Position numbers and translations under genes: made by a program
Source of the DNA: Pseudomonas fluorescens
GTDB lineage: Bacteria > Pseudomonadota > Gammaproteobacteria > Pseudomonadales > Pseudomonadaceae
Assembly: GCF_004683905.1 (NCBI RefSeq)
Contig: NZ_CP038438.1
Span: forward strand, 1,674,001-1,738,000
DNA: 64,000 nt
Direction: 5' to 3'
The notes under the pieces: generated by a model
Seen by the model: the letters and a program-made list of their open reading frames with translations, nothing else
The model's database searches: none
Told to the model about the DNA's origin: nothing
In this document: positions 8,215 through 16,050 of the stretch, in pieces
How positions within the stretch are numbered: position 1 is the first letter of the stretch
Layout: each line of letters begins with the position of its first letter

Positions 8215-9180
8215 CTAGAACACAAACCGCCCATCAAACACTGGCTTGTCATCCAGCGCCAACACCCCGCCAGAGAAGATCAGGTCCAGGTGATGACTGC
8301 CCTTGGCCCCACCACCCAGCCCCAGATGCAACCCACAGTGCCGCTCTTCGAACCCGGCATTGCGCGCATACAGATCTTTCACCCCTTCATTGGTACCAAT
8401 CCCCAATTCCTCGATGCGCCGGTTCGAAGGGTTGGCGTCCAGGTATTTGTTGAAGTCGTGTTCCAGCCCCGGCACATCGGTGGCGATGCGGCTGATGGTC
8501 GAATTCTCGATCCACAGTTCCAGTGGCGACTCCAGCACGCCGTACTTGCGCGCAAACGGGATGGTGCTGAGGAACGTGCCCTTGAATTTCACATGGCCGT
8601 TGATGGCTTCGCTGTGGGTGGCGATTTCGCCGGGGGCCAGGTCGAAGTTGCCGACACCGTTGATGTCGGTCCACTTCTTGATGCTGCTCAGCGGCGTTTC
8701 AAACCAGGAGCCGTGGTCGTCCTTGAAGCTCAGCGTCGTCGCTTGGGACATGCGCTGGATCAAGTGGCTGTTGAGCCCGGCGATGCGCTGCGGGGTGACG
8801 CTGAAAGTGTCGTAGAAATAGTCGCCGTAATCCTTGAACAGCAGCGACTTCTTCCAGTTTTCCGCCATCACGCCCTGCAGGGCGCGAACGAACTCCGGGC
8901 CGTCGGGGCGCGGGTTGGGCAGGGTGGAAGAGTCGTAGAAGAAAATGTACAGATCGCTGTCGGCAATCGCCGCGGTCAGCGTTGCGGTGCTTTCCAAGTC
9001 CAGGCGACGGGCACTGAACGTGAAGCGGGGATGATCGCCGGCCTGTTCGGCGATGGCGCCGGTCAGGGCTTCGTAATCGGCGGTGTGGCCGAGCAGTACC
9101 TTCGCCGAATCGAGACCGGCAAGGGCAGGGTGATGTTCGAGGTAGTAAAGGAAATGCGAGATCGCGCGGGGCTTATCCAT
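8215..9180 (-). CDS. M29 aminopeptidase / NicX-like metalloprotein
   Basis: 321 residues from ATG 9180 (MDKPRAISHFLYYLEHHPAL); GGAGG is just upstream. An upstream in-frame ATG at 9264 runs through a hairpin and is rejected. The C-terminal half has a likely metal site: E191, E257/E258 (RRIEELGIGTN), H285 (GLHLGLGGG) and H297-x-D299. This pattern is shared by M29 leucyl aminopeptidases and by NicX 2,5-dihydroxypyridine dioxygenase. No nicotinate-degradation genes are nearby, so NicX activity is unlikely. It follows a 45-codon peptide gene with a strong hairpin in between. Substrate unknown; it might act on that peptide. Confidence 0.7.
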   Translation of the reverse strand: MDKPRAISHFLYYLEHHPALAGLDSAKVLLGHTADYEALTGAIAEQAGDHPRFTFSARRLDLESTATLTAAIADSDLYIFFYDSSTLPNPRPDGPEFVRALQGVMAENWKKSLLFKDYGDYFYDTFSVTPQRIAGLNSHLIQRMSQATTLSFKDDHGSWFETPLSSIKKWTDINGVGNFDLAPGEIATHSEAINGHVKFKGTFLSTIPFARKYGVLESPLELWIENSTISRIATDVPGLEHDFNKYLDANPSNRRIEELGIGTNEGVKDLYARNAGFEERHCGLHLGLGGGAKGSHHLDLIFSGGVLALDDKPVFDGRFVF

Positions 9181-9211
9181 GAGTCCTCCCTGACTGACCG
9201 TGAAGAAAGCG

Positions 9212-9240
9212 GCAGGCACGACCGGCCGGATCGTGCCTGC
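9212..9240 (-). other. Intergenic hairpin between the 45-aa ORF and the M29-like gene
   Basis: 10-bp perfect arms GCAGGCACGA and TCGTGCCTGC around CCGGCCGGA. It has no T-run on the minus strand. A partial terminator or mRNA-stabilising stem would give more small peptide than enzyme. Confidence 0.6.
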
Positions 9241-9251
9241 CCGGGGATGTC

Positions 9252-9389
9252 TTACAGAGGCCACATCGCCGTGCCGAACGGAACCACCGCGTCGGCTTGC
9301 ATCATTTCCACGGCGGCCTCATGGGTTGGTGCTTCAAACCATTCGTCCAGTTGCAGTTCGGTATCCAAGTCTTTTTCCAGTGCTTGCAT
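9252..9389 (-). CDS. 45-residue peptide, possible precursor peptide
   Basis: Starts with MQALEKDLDTELQLDEWFEA and ends with VVPFGTAMWPL. AGGAG lies 8 bases before the ATG, a good ribosome site. The first 30 residues are acidic and helical (16 Asp/Glu/Gln-type residues), the last 11 hydrophobic and aromatic without charge, a leader/core shape seen in some RiPP precursors. It lies 71 bases upstream of the M29/NicX-like gene on the same strand with a hairpin in between. I do not recognise the family, and no known RiPP-modifying enzyme is adjacent. Coding is likely; a precursor role is speculative. Confidence 0.6.
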   Translation of the reverse strand: MQALEKDLDTELQLDEWFEAPTHEAAVEMMQADAVVPFGTAMWPL

Positions 9390-9844
9390 GGTCGATCTCC
9401 TAGATGACTTTCACGGTTATGACTGGCCGGTCGAGTTGGCCGGCAAGACGTGAAGAACCTAGTTCAGGGTGTTTTGTAATGCAAAAAATTATTTATTTAA
9501 AATTTAAATAAACTTTTTATTCTGTTTTTAAGCGGCGGATTTCTTATTTGAAAACAAAAAACTAAGCGGCAACTTTCATTAGCAAGCTTGCTACCGTCAA
9601 TTTGCAGACGTCCTACAGAATTTTCCGAAATGGAAAATCTGCGTTACGCCTCGTAAAGAAAAGTTTACGAAAACCCCGGTAAAGCCCAGTGGATTTAACC
9701 CTCTGCCGAGGCTGTAAGGAAAACCTGCCGAAGCCCGGCTGCAAAGGCGTCGCGCAGGGCTCTGGCGCGCTTGTTTCAGCGCTGTTTGCAGGGTGAGATG
9801 CGCCTCATGCCTGTCGTGCAGGTGCATAACAAGAAGGAGGCGCA
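9390..9844. other. Gene-poor region with AT-rich palindrome
   Basis: This is the likely promoter region of the minus-strand 45-codon gene. 9471-9560 is strikingly AT-rich for this genome and includes a perfect 21-bp palindrome at 9492-9512 with arms TTTATTTAAA and TTTAAATAAA around one A. Nothing else convincing is seen; the 129-codon minus-strand frame across it lacks a ribosome site and resembles no protein I know. Confidence 0.5.
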
Positions 9845-9991
9845 ATGAACGCCGTGATCGATCTCCACTTCTCTGCGCGGGACGTTTTTTTCCTCGTCCC
9901 CGTCGATGGCCTGCAAAGGCCTGACTCAATTTTTGCAGCCGCCCGAGTGTCTCGAGGCGGACCCACGCAATCCCGGCAAGCGCCACGCTGA
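9845..9991 (+). CDS. Possible 48-residue ORF (doubtful)
   Basis: Starts MNAVIDLHFSARDVFFLVPV. The start is preceded by AAGGAGGCGCA, a near-perfect Shine-Dalgarno, which is the only reason to list it. The C-terminal half (RVSRGGPTQSRQAPR) looks unselected. It could be a leader peptide or degraded remnant. Function unknown. Confidence 0.25.
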   Translation: MNAVIDLHFSARDVFFLVPVDGLQRPDSIFAAARVSRGGPTQSRQAPR

Positions 9992-10282
9992 TCCAGCGGG
10001 GTCTGGCAGCAGGGGGTTAGCGGTGTACAATGCGCCGCGTTTTAACTGTGACCCTCTGCGTAATCGCGCAAACCTCAAGGTTATCCGCCTTGTTCACTCC
10101 GCCACGTCACAAGCGTGTCGGGTTCGATTTCGTCACAGATAAAAACAAACAGGTGACGCATGACCGTTGTAAAAACGCTGAATTCCTGGTGCTTGCGCTG
10201 GGGTTTGATCGGGGTTGTCTGAAATCGCAACCTTGCAGCAACGTCTACTGAACATCATCAAACCTTGCGTGAGACCTTTTTC
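9992..10282 (+). promoter_or_regulatory. aroP 5' region with possible leader peptide
   Basis: ATG 10160 opens a 20-codon frame, MTVVKTLNSWCLRWGLIGVV, ending at TGA 10220-10222, with CAGGTGACGC before it as a ribosome site. It contains two Trp codons 4 residues apart and lies 60 bases before aroP, which imports aromatic amino acids. The A-rich run AAAAACAAACA at 10141-10151 overlaps the leader's ribosome site and resembles Hfq/Crc CA-type targets. Regulation by leader translation or Crc is inference; no clear terminator/antiterminator pair is visible. Confidence 0.4.
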
Positions 10283-11704
10283 ATGAGTGGACAACCCTCG
10301 CAATCAGGCGAGCTGAAACGCGGCCTGAAAAATCGCCATATTCAACTGATCGCCCTCGGTGGCGCGATCGGTACCGGATTGTTCCTCGGCTCGGCCGGGG
10401 TCCTGAAATCCGCCGGCCCGTCGATGATCCTTGGCTACGCCATCTGCGGCTTCATCGCCTTCATGATCATGCGCCAGCTCGGCGAGATGATCGTCGAAGA
10501 GCCGGTGGCCGGTTCCTTCAGTCATTTCGCGCACAAGTACTGGGGCGGTTTTGCCGGTTTCCTGTCGGGCTGGAACTGCTGGATTCTGTACATTCTGGTG
10601 GGCATGTCGGAGCTGACTGCAGTCGGCAAATACATCCATTACTGGGCGCCGGACATCCCGACCTGGGTCACCGCCGCCGCCTTCTTCGTGCTGATCAACG
10701 CGATCAACCTGGCCAACGTCAAAGTCTTCGGGGAGGCCGAATTCTGGTTCGCGATCATCAAAGTCGTGGCGATCGTCGGCATGATTGCGCTGGGCAGCTA
10801 CCTGCTGGTCAGCGGCCATGGCGGCCCACAGGCCTCGGTCAGTAACCTGTGGTCGCACGGCGGGTTCTTCCCCAACGGCGTCAGCGGTCTGGTGATGGCG
10901 ATGGCGATCATCATGTTCTCCTTCGGTGGCCTGGAAATGCTCGGTTTCACTGCAGCCGAAGCCGACAAGCCGAAAACCGTGATCCCGAAAGCGATCAACC
11001 AGGTGATCTACCGCATCCTGATTTTCTACATCGGCGCGCTGGTGATCCTGCTGTCGCTGACTCCTTGGGACAGCCTGCTGGCAACCCTCAACGCGTCCGG
11101 CGATTCGTACAGCGGCAGCCCGTTCGTGCAGGTGTTCTCGATGCTCGGTAGCAACACTGCCGCGCACATCCTCAACTTCGTGGTGCTGACCGCAGCGCTG
11201 TCGGTGTACAACAGCGGCACCTACTGCAACAGCCGCATGCTGCTGGGCATGGCCGAGCAGGGCGATGCGCCGAAAGGTCTGGCGAAAATCGACAAGCGCG
11301 GCGTGCCGGTGCGTTCGATCCTCGCGTCCGCGGCTGTCACGCTGGTGGCGGTGCTGCTCAACTATCTTATCCCGCAGCAGGCGCTGGAACTGCTGATGTC
11401 GCTGGTGGTTGCAACACTGGTGATCAACTGGGCGATGATCAGCTTCTCGCACTTCAAGTTCCGTCAGCACATGAACAAGACGCAGCAGACACCACTGTTC
11501 AAGGCGCTGTGGTACCCGTACGGCAACTACATCTGCCTGGCGTTCGTGGTGTTCATCCTTGGCGTGATGCTGCTGATCCCGGGCATCCAGATCTCGGTGT
11601 ACGCGATTCCGGTGTGGGTCGTGTTCATGTGGGTCTGCTACGTGATCAAGAACAAGCGCGGTGCGCAGCAGGCGCTGCACGCGGCGGGTTCTGCCGCGAA
11701 GTAA
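10283..11704 (+). CDS. aroP: Aromatic amino acid permease (APC superfamily)
   Basis: 473 residues from ATG 10283 (MSGQPSQSGELKRGLKNRHIQLIALGG); an upstream start at 10265 adds 6 residues. It has twelve predicted membrane helices. Amino acid transporter signature segments are GGAIGTGLFLGSAGVLKSAGP and EMIVEEPVAGSFSHFAHKYWG, close to AroP/PheP of E. coli (457-458 residues). It is a proton-coupled symporter of the inner membrane for Phe, Tyr and Trp. Substrate specificity within the AroP/PheP group cannot be fixed from sequence alone. A terminator follows 18 bases after the stop. Confidence 0.88.
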   Translation: MSGQPSQSGELKRGLKNRHIQLIALGGAIGTGLFLGSAGVLKSAGPSMILGYAICGFIAFMIMRQLGEMIVEEPVAGSFSHFAHKYWGGFAGFLSGWNCWILYILVGMSELTAVGKYIHYWAPDIPTWVTAAAFFVLINAINLANVKVFGEAEFWFAIIKVVAIVGMIALGSYLLVSGHGGPQASVSNLWSHGGFFPNGVSGLVMAMAIIMFSFGGLEMLGFTAAEADKPKTVIPKAINQVIYRILIFYIGALVILLSLTPWDSLLATLNASGDSYSGSPFVQVFSMLGSNTAAHILNFVVLTAALSVYNSGTYCNSRMLLGMAEQGDAPKGLAKIDKRGVPVRSILASAAVTLVAVLLNYLIPQQALELLMSLVVATLVINWAMISFSHFKFRQHMNKTQQTPLFKALWYPYGNYICLAFVVFILGVMLLIPGIQISVYAIPVWVVFMWVCYVIKNKRGAQQALHAAGSAAK

Positions 11705-11722
11705 GCCAGACGCAGAAAGTGA

Positions 11723-11753
11723 GAAACCCGGCCAATGTGCCGGGTTTTTTATT
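11723..11753 (+). terminator. Rho-independent terminator after aroP
   Basis: AAACCCGGC-CAATGT-GCCGGGTTTTTTATT. The convergent SHMT-like gene ends 6 bases further, so it may serve both sides. Confidence 0.9.
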
Positions 11754-11758
11754 GGTCG

Positions 11759-13108
11759 TCAGACGTATTCGGCGATGGGATGGGCTGTGCAGAACGCTTC
11801 GGTCTGCAACCGGAATTGCTCGCGCAAGGCCGGTTCCAGCAGGTAATCCTGCTCGCTGATCGGTCTCACACTGTCGAGGATCCGGCAGATCAGATCGACG
11901 ATCTGGCGACATCCCCGCGGATCGATTCTGCGCTGCGCGATGGAGCCCGTGCCGATGCGCAGACCGCTGGTAATGAGTGAAGGGCGTGTCTCGCCCGGTA
12001 CACGATATTTGTCCACGATAATTGCGCAACGCTCCAGCGCCGACTCGGCAATGGCGCCGGTGATGCCGCCACGCAACCGAATCAATACCGTATGGTTTTC
12101 ACTGCCCCCGCCGACGACTTCGTAGTCGTGAGCCTGAAAGGCGCTGGCGAACTCGTCAGCCGTGCTACGAACCCGCCCCATGCTTCTGTCGAACTCCGTG
12201 GACTTTGCGTAAGCCAGAGCCGCCGCCTTCGCAGCGATCATGTTGACGGCAGGCGCACCCTGCATTCGCGGATAAACGGCCTGGTCGAGGGCGCGGCTGA
12301 ATGTCGTCCTCAAGCCGGGCACCTTGGTGTTCGCCGCTTGACCCGAAAGGATCAGACCGCCACGCGGGCCCATGAGTTGTTTGTGGGTGCAGGTGGTGGT
12401 GACGTGTGCGACGTCGATCGGACTGGGATGCCGCCCTGTGGCAACCAGTCCGGCGATATGCGAAATATCGGCGAGCAGGATGGCGCCGGCTTCATCGGCA
12501 ATCTCGCGAAATCGTTGGAAATCGATGACCCGTGAGTACGCCGTCGCGCCGCACATGATGATGCGTGGGCGATGGGCGAGCGCCAGTTTGCGCACCTGGT
12601 CGTAATCGATGATCCCTGCTGAAGTCGTGCCGTACCGAATCGCCTTGTAGTAAATGCCGGCGAATGAGGTGGAGCTGCCATGGGTGTGATGGCCGCCGTA
12701 TTTGACGCCCATTCCCAGCAGGGTATCGCCTGGTTCGAGCAGGGCGGTCAGCACGTGGTAATTGGCGTTTGATGCCGAATGCGATTGCACGCTTGCGTAC
12801 TGGGCATCGAACAGTTCCCGCGCTCTGCGGATGGCAAGCGCTTCGACCAGATCGACGTTTTCGCACCCGCCGCCGTAACGTCTGCCGGGCAACCCCTCGG
12901 CCGTCACATTGACCAGTGCCGAAGCGGAGGCGGCCAGGGTCATGGGCCTGACGGCGCAAGAGGAGGAGACCAGCGACAGCACCTGGTGCTGACGGGCAAC
13001 TTCCGCGTCGAGGATCCCTGCCAGTTCGGCGTCTTGCGCCCACAGATCCGCCAGGCCCCGTTGCAGCAGATCAGCCTGGTTCATGAGCGGTTCGGTATGG
13101 ACTGCCAT
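11759..13108 (-). CDS. SHMT-like PLP enzyme (divergent GlyA paralog)
   Basis: 449 residues (425 in E. coli GlyA); a second start at M9 (13084) is possible. The whole fold is kept: EGLPGRRYGGGCENVDLVE, HSASNANYHVLTALLEPGDT, ADISHIAGLVATG and the PLP lysine K243 in TTTCTHKQLMGPRGG. Differences from GlyA at the active site: the IASENYTS segment is replaced by LVSSSCAVRP, the Tyr of YAEGYPG is Thr69, and the second Tyr of KRYYGG is Gly79. These residues hold substrate or PLP in true SHMT, so a different aldol or transfer reaction on an amino acid is plausible. Divergent from the XRE regulator gene; upstream region shared. Confidence 0.85.
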   Translation of the reverse strand: MAVHTEPLMNQADLLQRGLADLWAQDAELAGILDAEVARQHQVLSLVSSSCAVRPMTLAASASALVNVTAEGLPGRRYGGGCENVDLVEALAIRRARELFDAQYASVQSHSASNANYHVLTALLEPGDTLLGMGVKYGGHHTHGSSTSFAGIYYKAIRYGTTSAGIIDYDQVRKLALAHRPRIIMCGATAYSRVIDFQRFREIADEAGAILLADISHIAGLVATGRHPSPIDVAHVTTTCTHKQLMGPRGGLILSGQAANTKVPGLRTTFSRALDQAVYPRMQGAPAVNMIAAKAAALAYAKSTEFDRSMGRVRSTADEFASAFQAHDYEVVGGGSENHTVLIRLRGGITGAIAESALERCAIIVDKYRVPGETRPSLITSGLRIGTGSIAQRRIDPRGCRQIVDLICRILDSVRPISEQDYLLEPALREQFRLQTEAFCTAHPIAEYV

Positions 13109-13678
13109 TGTCTGTATTCCTTCCCTGTGTGCAGCGCGCTGCGAACGAGCGCGACTTCCTTGGTTTTACCGGAGGGTGCGTGCGTTTCTGCCCTTGACCG
13201 ACCGGATACAGCGGATTCCTTGTTTTCGCGGCAGTGCGCGCAAACTAATCTCTGTATCGACGACCCGTTTTCTGCTGACTGCGGTCGCTGCCGACAGCCC
13301 GGTTGCCCGTCGCATCATAGGTTTTTCACGGCGGAACACCAGAAAATTAATCAGAAAAATGAACATTGTTCAAATAAAATGATTCTTTTCTCCGGGCCTC
13401 AGGGTGTAAAACTGCAGGCGGGAAGGATCGCTATTCACGAGATTCTGCTGGCCGATAAGCAGAACTGACGGGTCAGTACAGAATTCGAATTGTTCTTTTT
13501 GGTTCACGCCAGCGGTGTTGTTCACACTATGTTTATGCCGAAATCAGGGAGGGGGAATGCTATGATCTGCCGCGGCTCTAATACCCGTATAACTATTTCT
13601 TAGTGGGCCTGTTGAGTCCCTGAATGATGATTCGAGGGGTATTTTCAAATTGCCTTTATAAAAGACGGTAAGCATTCC
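13109..13678. promoter_or_regulatory. Divergent control region between SHMT-like and XRE genes
   Basis: 570 bases with no convincing gene. The second half is AT-rich. GAACATTGTTC at 13361-13371 is a perfect inverted repeat with single-base centre, and related half-sites TTGTTC occur near 13489 and 13518 (TTGTTCAC). These could be operators of the adjacent XRE regulator (inference). TTGCCTTTATAAAAG near 13650 may be part of its promoter. Confidence 0.4.
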
Positions 13679-14284
13679 ATGCACAGAAGAGAACGATCGG
13701 AGAATCTGAAGAACAATATCAAGTACCTGATAAAGAGTCGTGGGGAAACGCAGCTGTCGTTATGTAATTCCAGTGGACTGACCCGAACCACGATCTACAA
13801 CATTCTTGAAGGTAAAGTGGTCAACGTACAGCAGTCCACTGTGCGCAAGATTTCCGACTTTTTCGGAGTGTCCTACGAAGAGATAGAGACGATCTCGTTT
13901 GAAGAAAAGGAAATCATCGACAGCAGCATCTCGCCGCAGGGCAACATGAACCCGGCGGCAGTGCCTGTCATCAAGGAAAGTCTGCTTCTAAAGAATCTGG
14001 ATAAGCGAATCGGCGAGTTGGCGACGATTTTTCCACTGACTTACTATTTTGGAACGTCCTTCAATTTGATAGGCGTCCTGCTGGAAAATGAAGTCAGTGG
14101 CATGAATGAACCGGGCGACCTGCTGATCGTGCAGAAGGGCGCGGCAAGTATCGACAAGGAAAAACTGGTGTATGACAAGGTTAGTAAAAAGTTATTCATA
14201 ACAACTGAGGTTGATCTTGCGCTGGAGAGTGTTTGTGTTGTCGGGGATATAATCGAGGAACGATTTAATGGATTGCAGCGTTGA
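13679..14284 (+). CDS. XRE-type HTH transcriptional regulator with LexA/CI-like C-terminal part
   Basis: 201 residues. HTH at about 8-68: NNIKYLIKSRGETQLSLCNSSGLTRTTIYNILEGKVVNVQQSTVRKISDFFGVSYEEIE. The C-terminal half contains EVSGMNEPGDLLIVQKGAASIDKEKLVYD and ESVCVVGDIIEE, similar in layout to the peptidase-fold sensor part of phage-type repressors, but no catalytic Ser/Lys pair is evident. The gene overlaps the transporter gene by 17 bases, so the two are translationally coupled. It probably regulates this operon and perhaps the divergent SHMT-like gene. GC is lower than in neighbouring core genes, consistent with acquisition. Confidence 0.85.
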   Translation: MHRRERSENLKNNIKYLIKSRGETQLSLCNSSGLTRTTIYNILEGKVVNVQQSTVRKISDFFGVSYEEIETISFEEKEIIDSSISPQGNMNPAAVPVIKESLLLKNLDKRIGELATIFPLTYYFGTSFNLIGVLLENEVSGMNEPGDLLIVQKGAASIDKEKLVYDKVSKKLFITTEVDLALESVCVVGDIIEERFNGLQR

Positions 14285-15143
14285 AAGGGAAAACACCAAA
14301 TATAAGCTGTTGGGGTTCGAAAACGGAAAAAGCCTGGCGGTGATCATGGTCATTGCGACAGGCAAGATAATTAAAATAAAACTGAGTGAAGTGTTGAATA
14401 GTGAGATTATGGATAATCTGAACAAGATAGAAGTAAAGAATCTGTACAAGAAATTCTACTCCCAGGGAGGGTCGCTTACCGCTTATGAAATAAATGATCG
14501 CCACGAGAGTTCCTGGATGATTTATATCATTCTGAACCTGATGCTGTTCACGCTTTATATTTTTACCAGCATTGCGGCGACCAAGCCTATCTATCTGGAA
14601 TATTTTGATATTGTCGTAACGCCGGGTACTTTCCTGTATCCGCTGACGTTTTTGATCGTCGACTTGCTGAATGAAACCTTCGGCCTCCGGTTGGCGCGCA
14701 AGGCGATACTCTTCGCGTTCATCAGTAATGCGGCCATTATCATTTTGCTGGCCATGACTACGTACCTTCCCGGGCTACCCGGGTGGAAACTCGACGGGCC
14801 TTACAATGATGTGATCAGTCAGTTGTCGTCGGTGCTGGTAGCTTCGTCTGTATCGTTTCTGGTGTCGGAAAATATAAACTCTTATCTGTTGTGCAAAATC
14901 AAAGAACTGACCAACTCCCGATTTCTCTTCTTGCGGGTGTTTCTGAGTACTTTGTTTGCGGTGATAATCGACAGTTTTCTTTTCTGCTACATCGCCTTTT
15001 ACGGGGCGATGGAGAACAGCGCGATACTCAGCATGATTTACGTCCAGATCGCGATAAAGGTCGGTTTTGCGTTCTTCAATATCATGCCGGCATACGGTGC
15101 CAGGTCATTGTTCAAGAGGTATCTGACGGGTAGTCAGGCTTGA
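14268..15143 (+). CDS. YhhQ/VUT-type 7-deazaguanine precursor transporter
   Basis: 291 residues. GAGGA lies 8 bases before ATG 14268. Residues 1 to about 80 are a soluble extension (KYKLLGFENGKSLAVIMVIATGKIIKIKLSEVLNS) not found in E. coli YhhQ (221 residues). Then six membrane helices with the family motifs TPGTFLYPLTFLIVDLLNETFG, SSVSFLVSENINSYLL and FNIMPAYGARSLF. YhhQ imports preQ0 and preQ1, queuosine precursors. The convergent gene is queC, supporting a 7-deazaguanine role. Low GC. The N-terminal extension may be a regulatory or binding domain (inference). Confidence 0.82.
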   Translation: MDCSVERENTKYKLLGFENGKSLAVIMVIATGKIIKIKLSEVLNSEIMDNLNKIEVKNLYKKFYSQGGSLTAYEINDRHESSWMIYIILNLMLFTLYIFTSIAATKPIYLEYFDIVVTPGTFLYPLTFLIVDLLNETFGLRLARKAILFAFISNAAIIILLAMTTYLPGLPGWKLDGPYNDVISQLSSVLVASSVSFLVSENINSYLLCKIKELTNSRFLFLRVFLSTLFAVIIDSFLFCYIAFYGAMENSAILSMIYVQIAIKVGFAFFNIMPAYGARSLFKRYLTGSQA

Positions 15144-15152
15144 TGGATTAAA

Positions 15153-15189
15153 TAATGCGCTCACTCGAAATTTTCAAGTGAGCGCATTT
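15153..15189. terminator. Bidirectional terminator between transporter and queC
   Basis: Arms AATGCGCTCACT and AGTGAGCGCATT with A-rich and T-rich flanks on both sides, placed between two convergent genes (stops at 15143 and 15206). Confidence 0.88.
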
Positions 15190-15205
15190 TTATATGCTGG
15201 GTGCT

Positions 15206-15904
15206 TTATTGCAGATTCAGCTTCGTTTTCAAGCTGTTCATCACCTCATCCTTGTTTTCCAGAAACTCATTGAGGCCTTTTGCGCGAAGATTGCAAGCGT
15301 CGCAATTTGCACATCCGCTACCGGTTATGCCGTTGTAGCAGGTCAGTGTCTGGTGGCGAACCAAATCAAGCTGATGGTGATGATCGGCCAGTGCCCAGGT
15401 TTCCGCCTTGTTCAGCCACATCAGCGGAGTATCAAGTTTCAATGGGTAATCCATGCCCAGCTCAAGGGCTTTGTTGAGTGCCTTGACGAACTCGTCCCGG
15501 CAATCCGGATAGCCCGAGAAGTCCGTTTCGCAAACCCCGGTGATTACCGTTCTGGCTTGTACCTGATAGGCGTAAATAGAGGCGAGGGTCAAAAACAGGA
15601 TGTTTCTTCCCGGCACAAAGGTGCTTGGCAGACTTTCGCCAGAACTATTAACCGTCGGAACCGGGATGTTGTCGCGAGTCAGGCTGCTGATGGCCAGCTC
15701 ATTGAGCAAAGATACATCCATCACTTTATGCACGGTCACGCCGAGCTGTTTGGCCAGTTGCTGCGCGACTTCGATTTCCGCGCGATGACGCTGACCATAG
15801 TCAAACGTGATGCAATGAATTTCGTCATAGTGGCTCAGTGCATGGATCAAACAGGTCGTCGAGTCCTGTCCGCCACTAAAAACGATAACTGCTTTATTGC
15901 TCAT
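15206..15904 (-). CDS. queC: 7-cyano-7-deazaguanine synthase QueC, enterobacterial type
   Basis: 232 residues (231 in E. coli). PP-loop SGGQDST at 10-16, THVPARN-equivalent [13 protein letters not shown] near 97-109, [14 protein letters not shown], and four zinc-ligand cysteines C189, C198, C201, C204. It converts 7-carboxy-7-deazaguanine to preQ0 with ATP and ammonia. The sequence is strikingly like E. coli QueC ([30 protein letters not shown]) and unlike the usual Pseudomonas QueC (LLSGGLDSATV type, recalled from memory). Probably an acquired second copy linked to the adjacent YhhQ-type transporter. No queD/queE/queF nearby. Confidence 0.92.
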   Translation of the reverse strand: MSNKAVIVFSGGQDSTTCLIHALSHYDEIHCITFDYGQRHRAEIEVAQQLAKQLGVTVHKVMDVSLLNELAISSLTRDNIPVPTVNSSGESLPSTFVPGRNILFLTLASIYAYQVQARTVITGVCETDFSGYPDCRDEFVKALNKALELGMDYPLKLDTPLMWLNKAETWALADHHHQLDLVRHQTLTCYNGITGSGCANCDACNLRAKGLNEFLENKDEVMNSLKTKLNLQ

Positions 15905-16050
15905 GCTTATGCTTCCTGCATTGAACTGGTAAATTTTCGCTGGGGATCATAACGCGAAACGATTGATGCAAGAAGTTGCGCATGGCCGCAGGAGACCTGC
16001 TTTGTGGCTAATCGCGGTATCCTGCACGCTCTGAATTCGGACTTTTTTCC

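Noticed and set aside
8215..9180. NicX-type dioxygenase in nicotinate degradation
   Set aside because: No other nicotinate catabolic gene is nearby; the metal pattern also fits M29 aminopeptidases.
9597..9986. 129-codon minus-strand frame in the gap before aroP
   Set aside because: No ribosome site and Arg/Gln-rich composition; the gap looks non-coding.
10304..11680. 458-codon minus-strand frame opposite aroP
   Set aside because: Antisense shadow; composition is His/Arg/Asp-rich as expected from reversing a membrane-protein gene.
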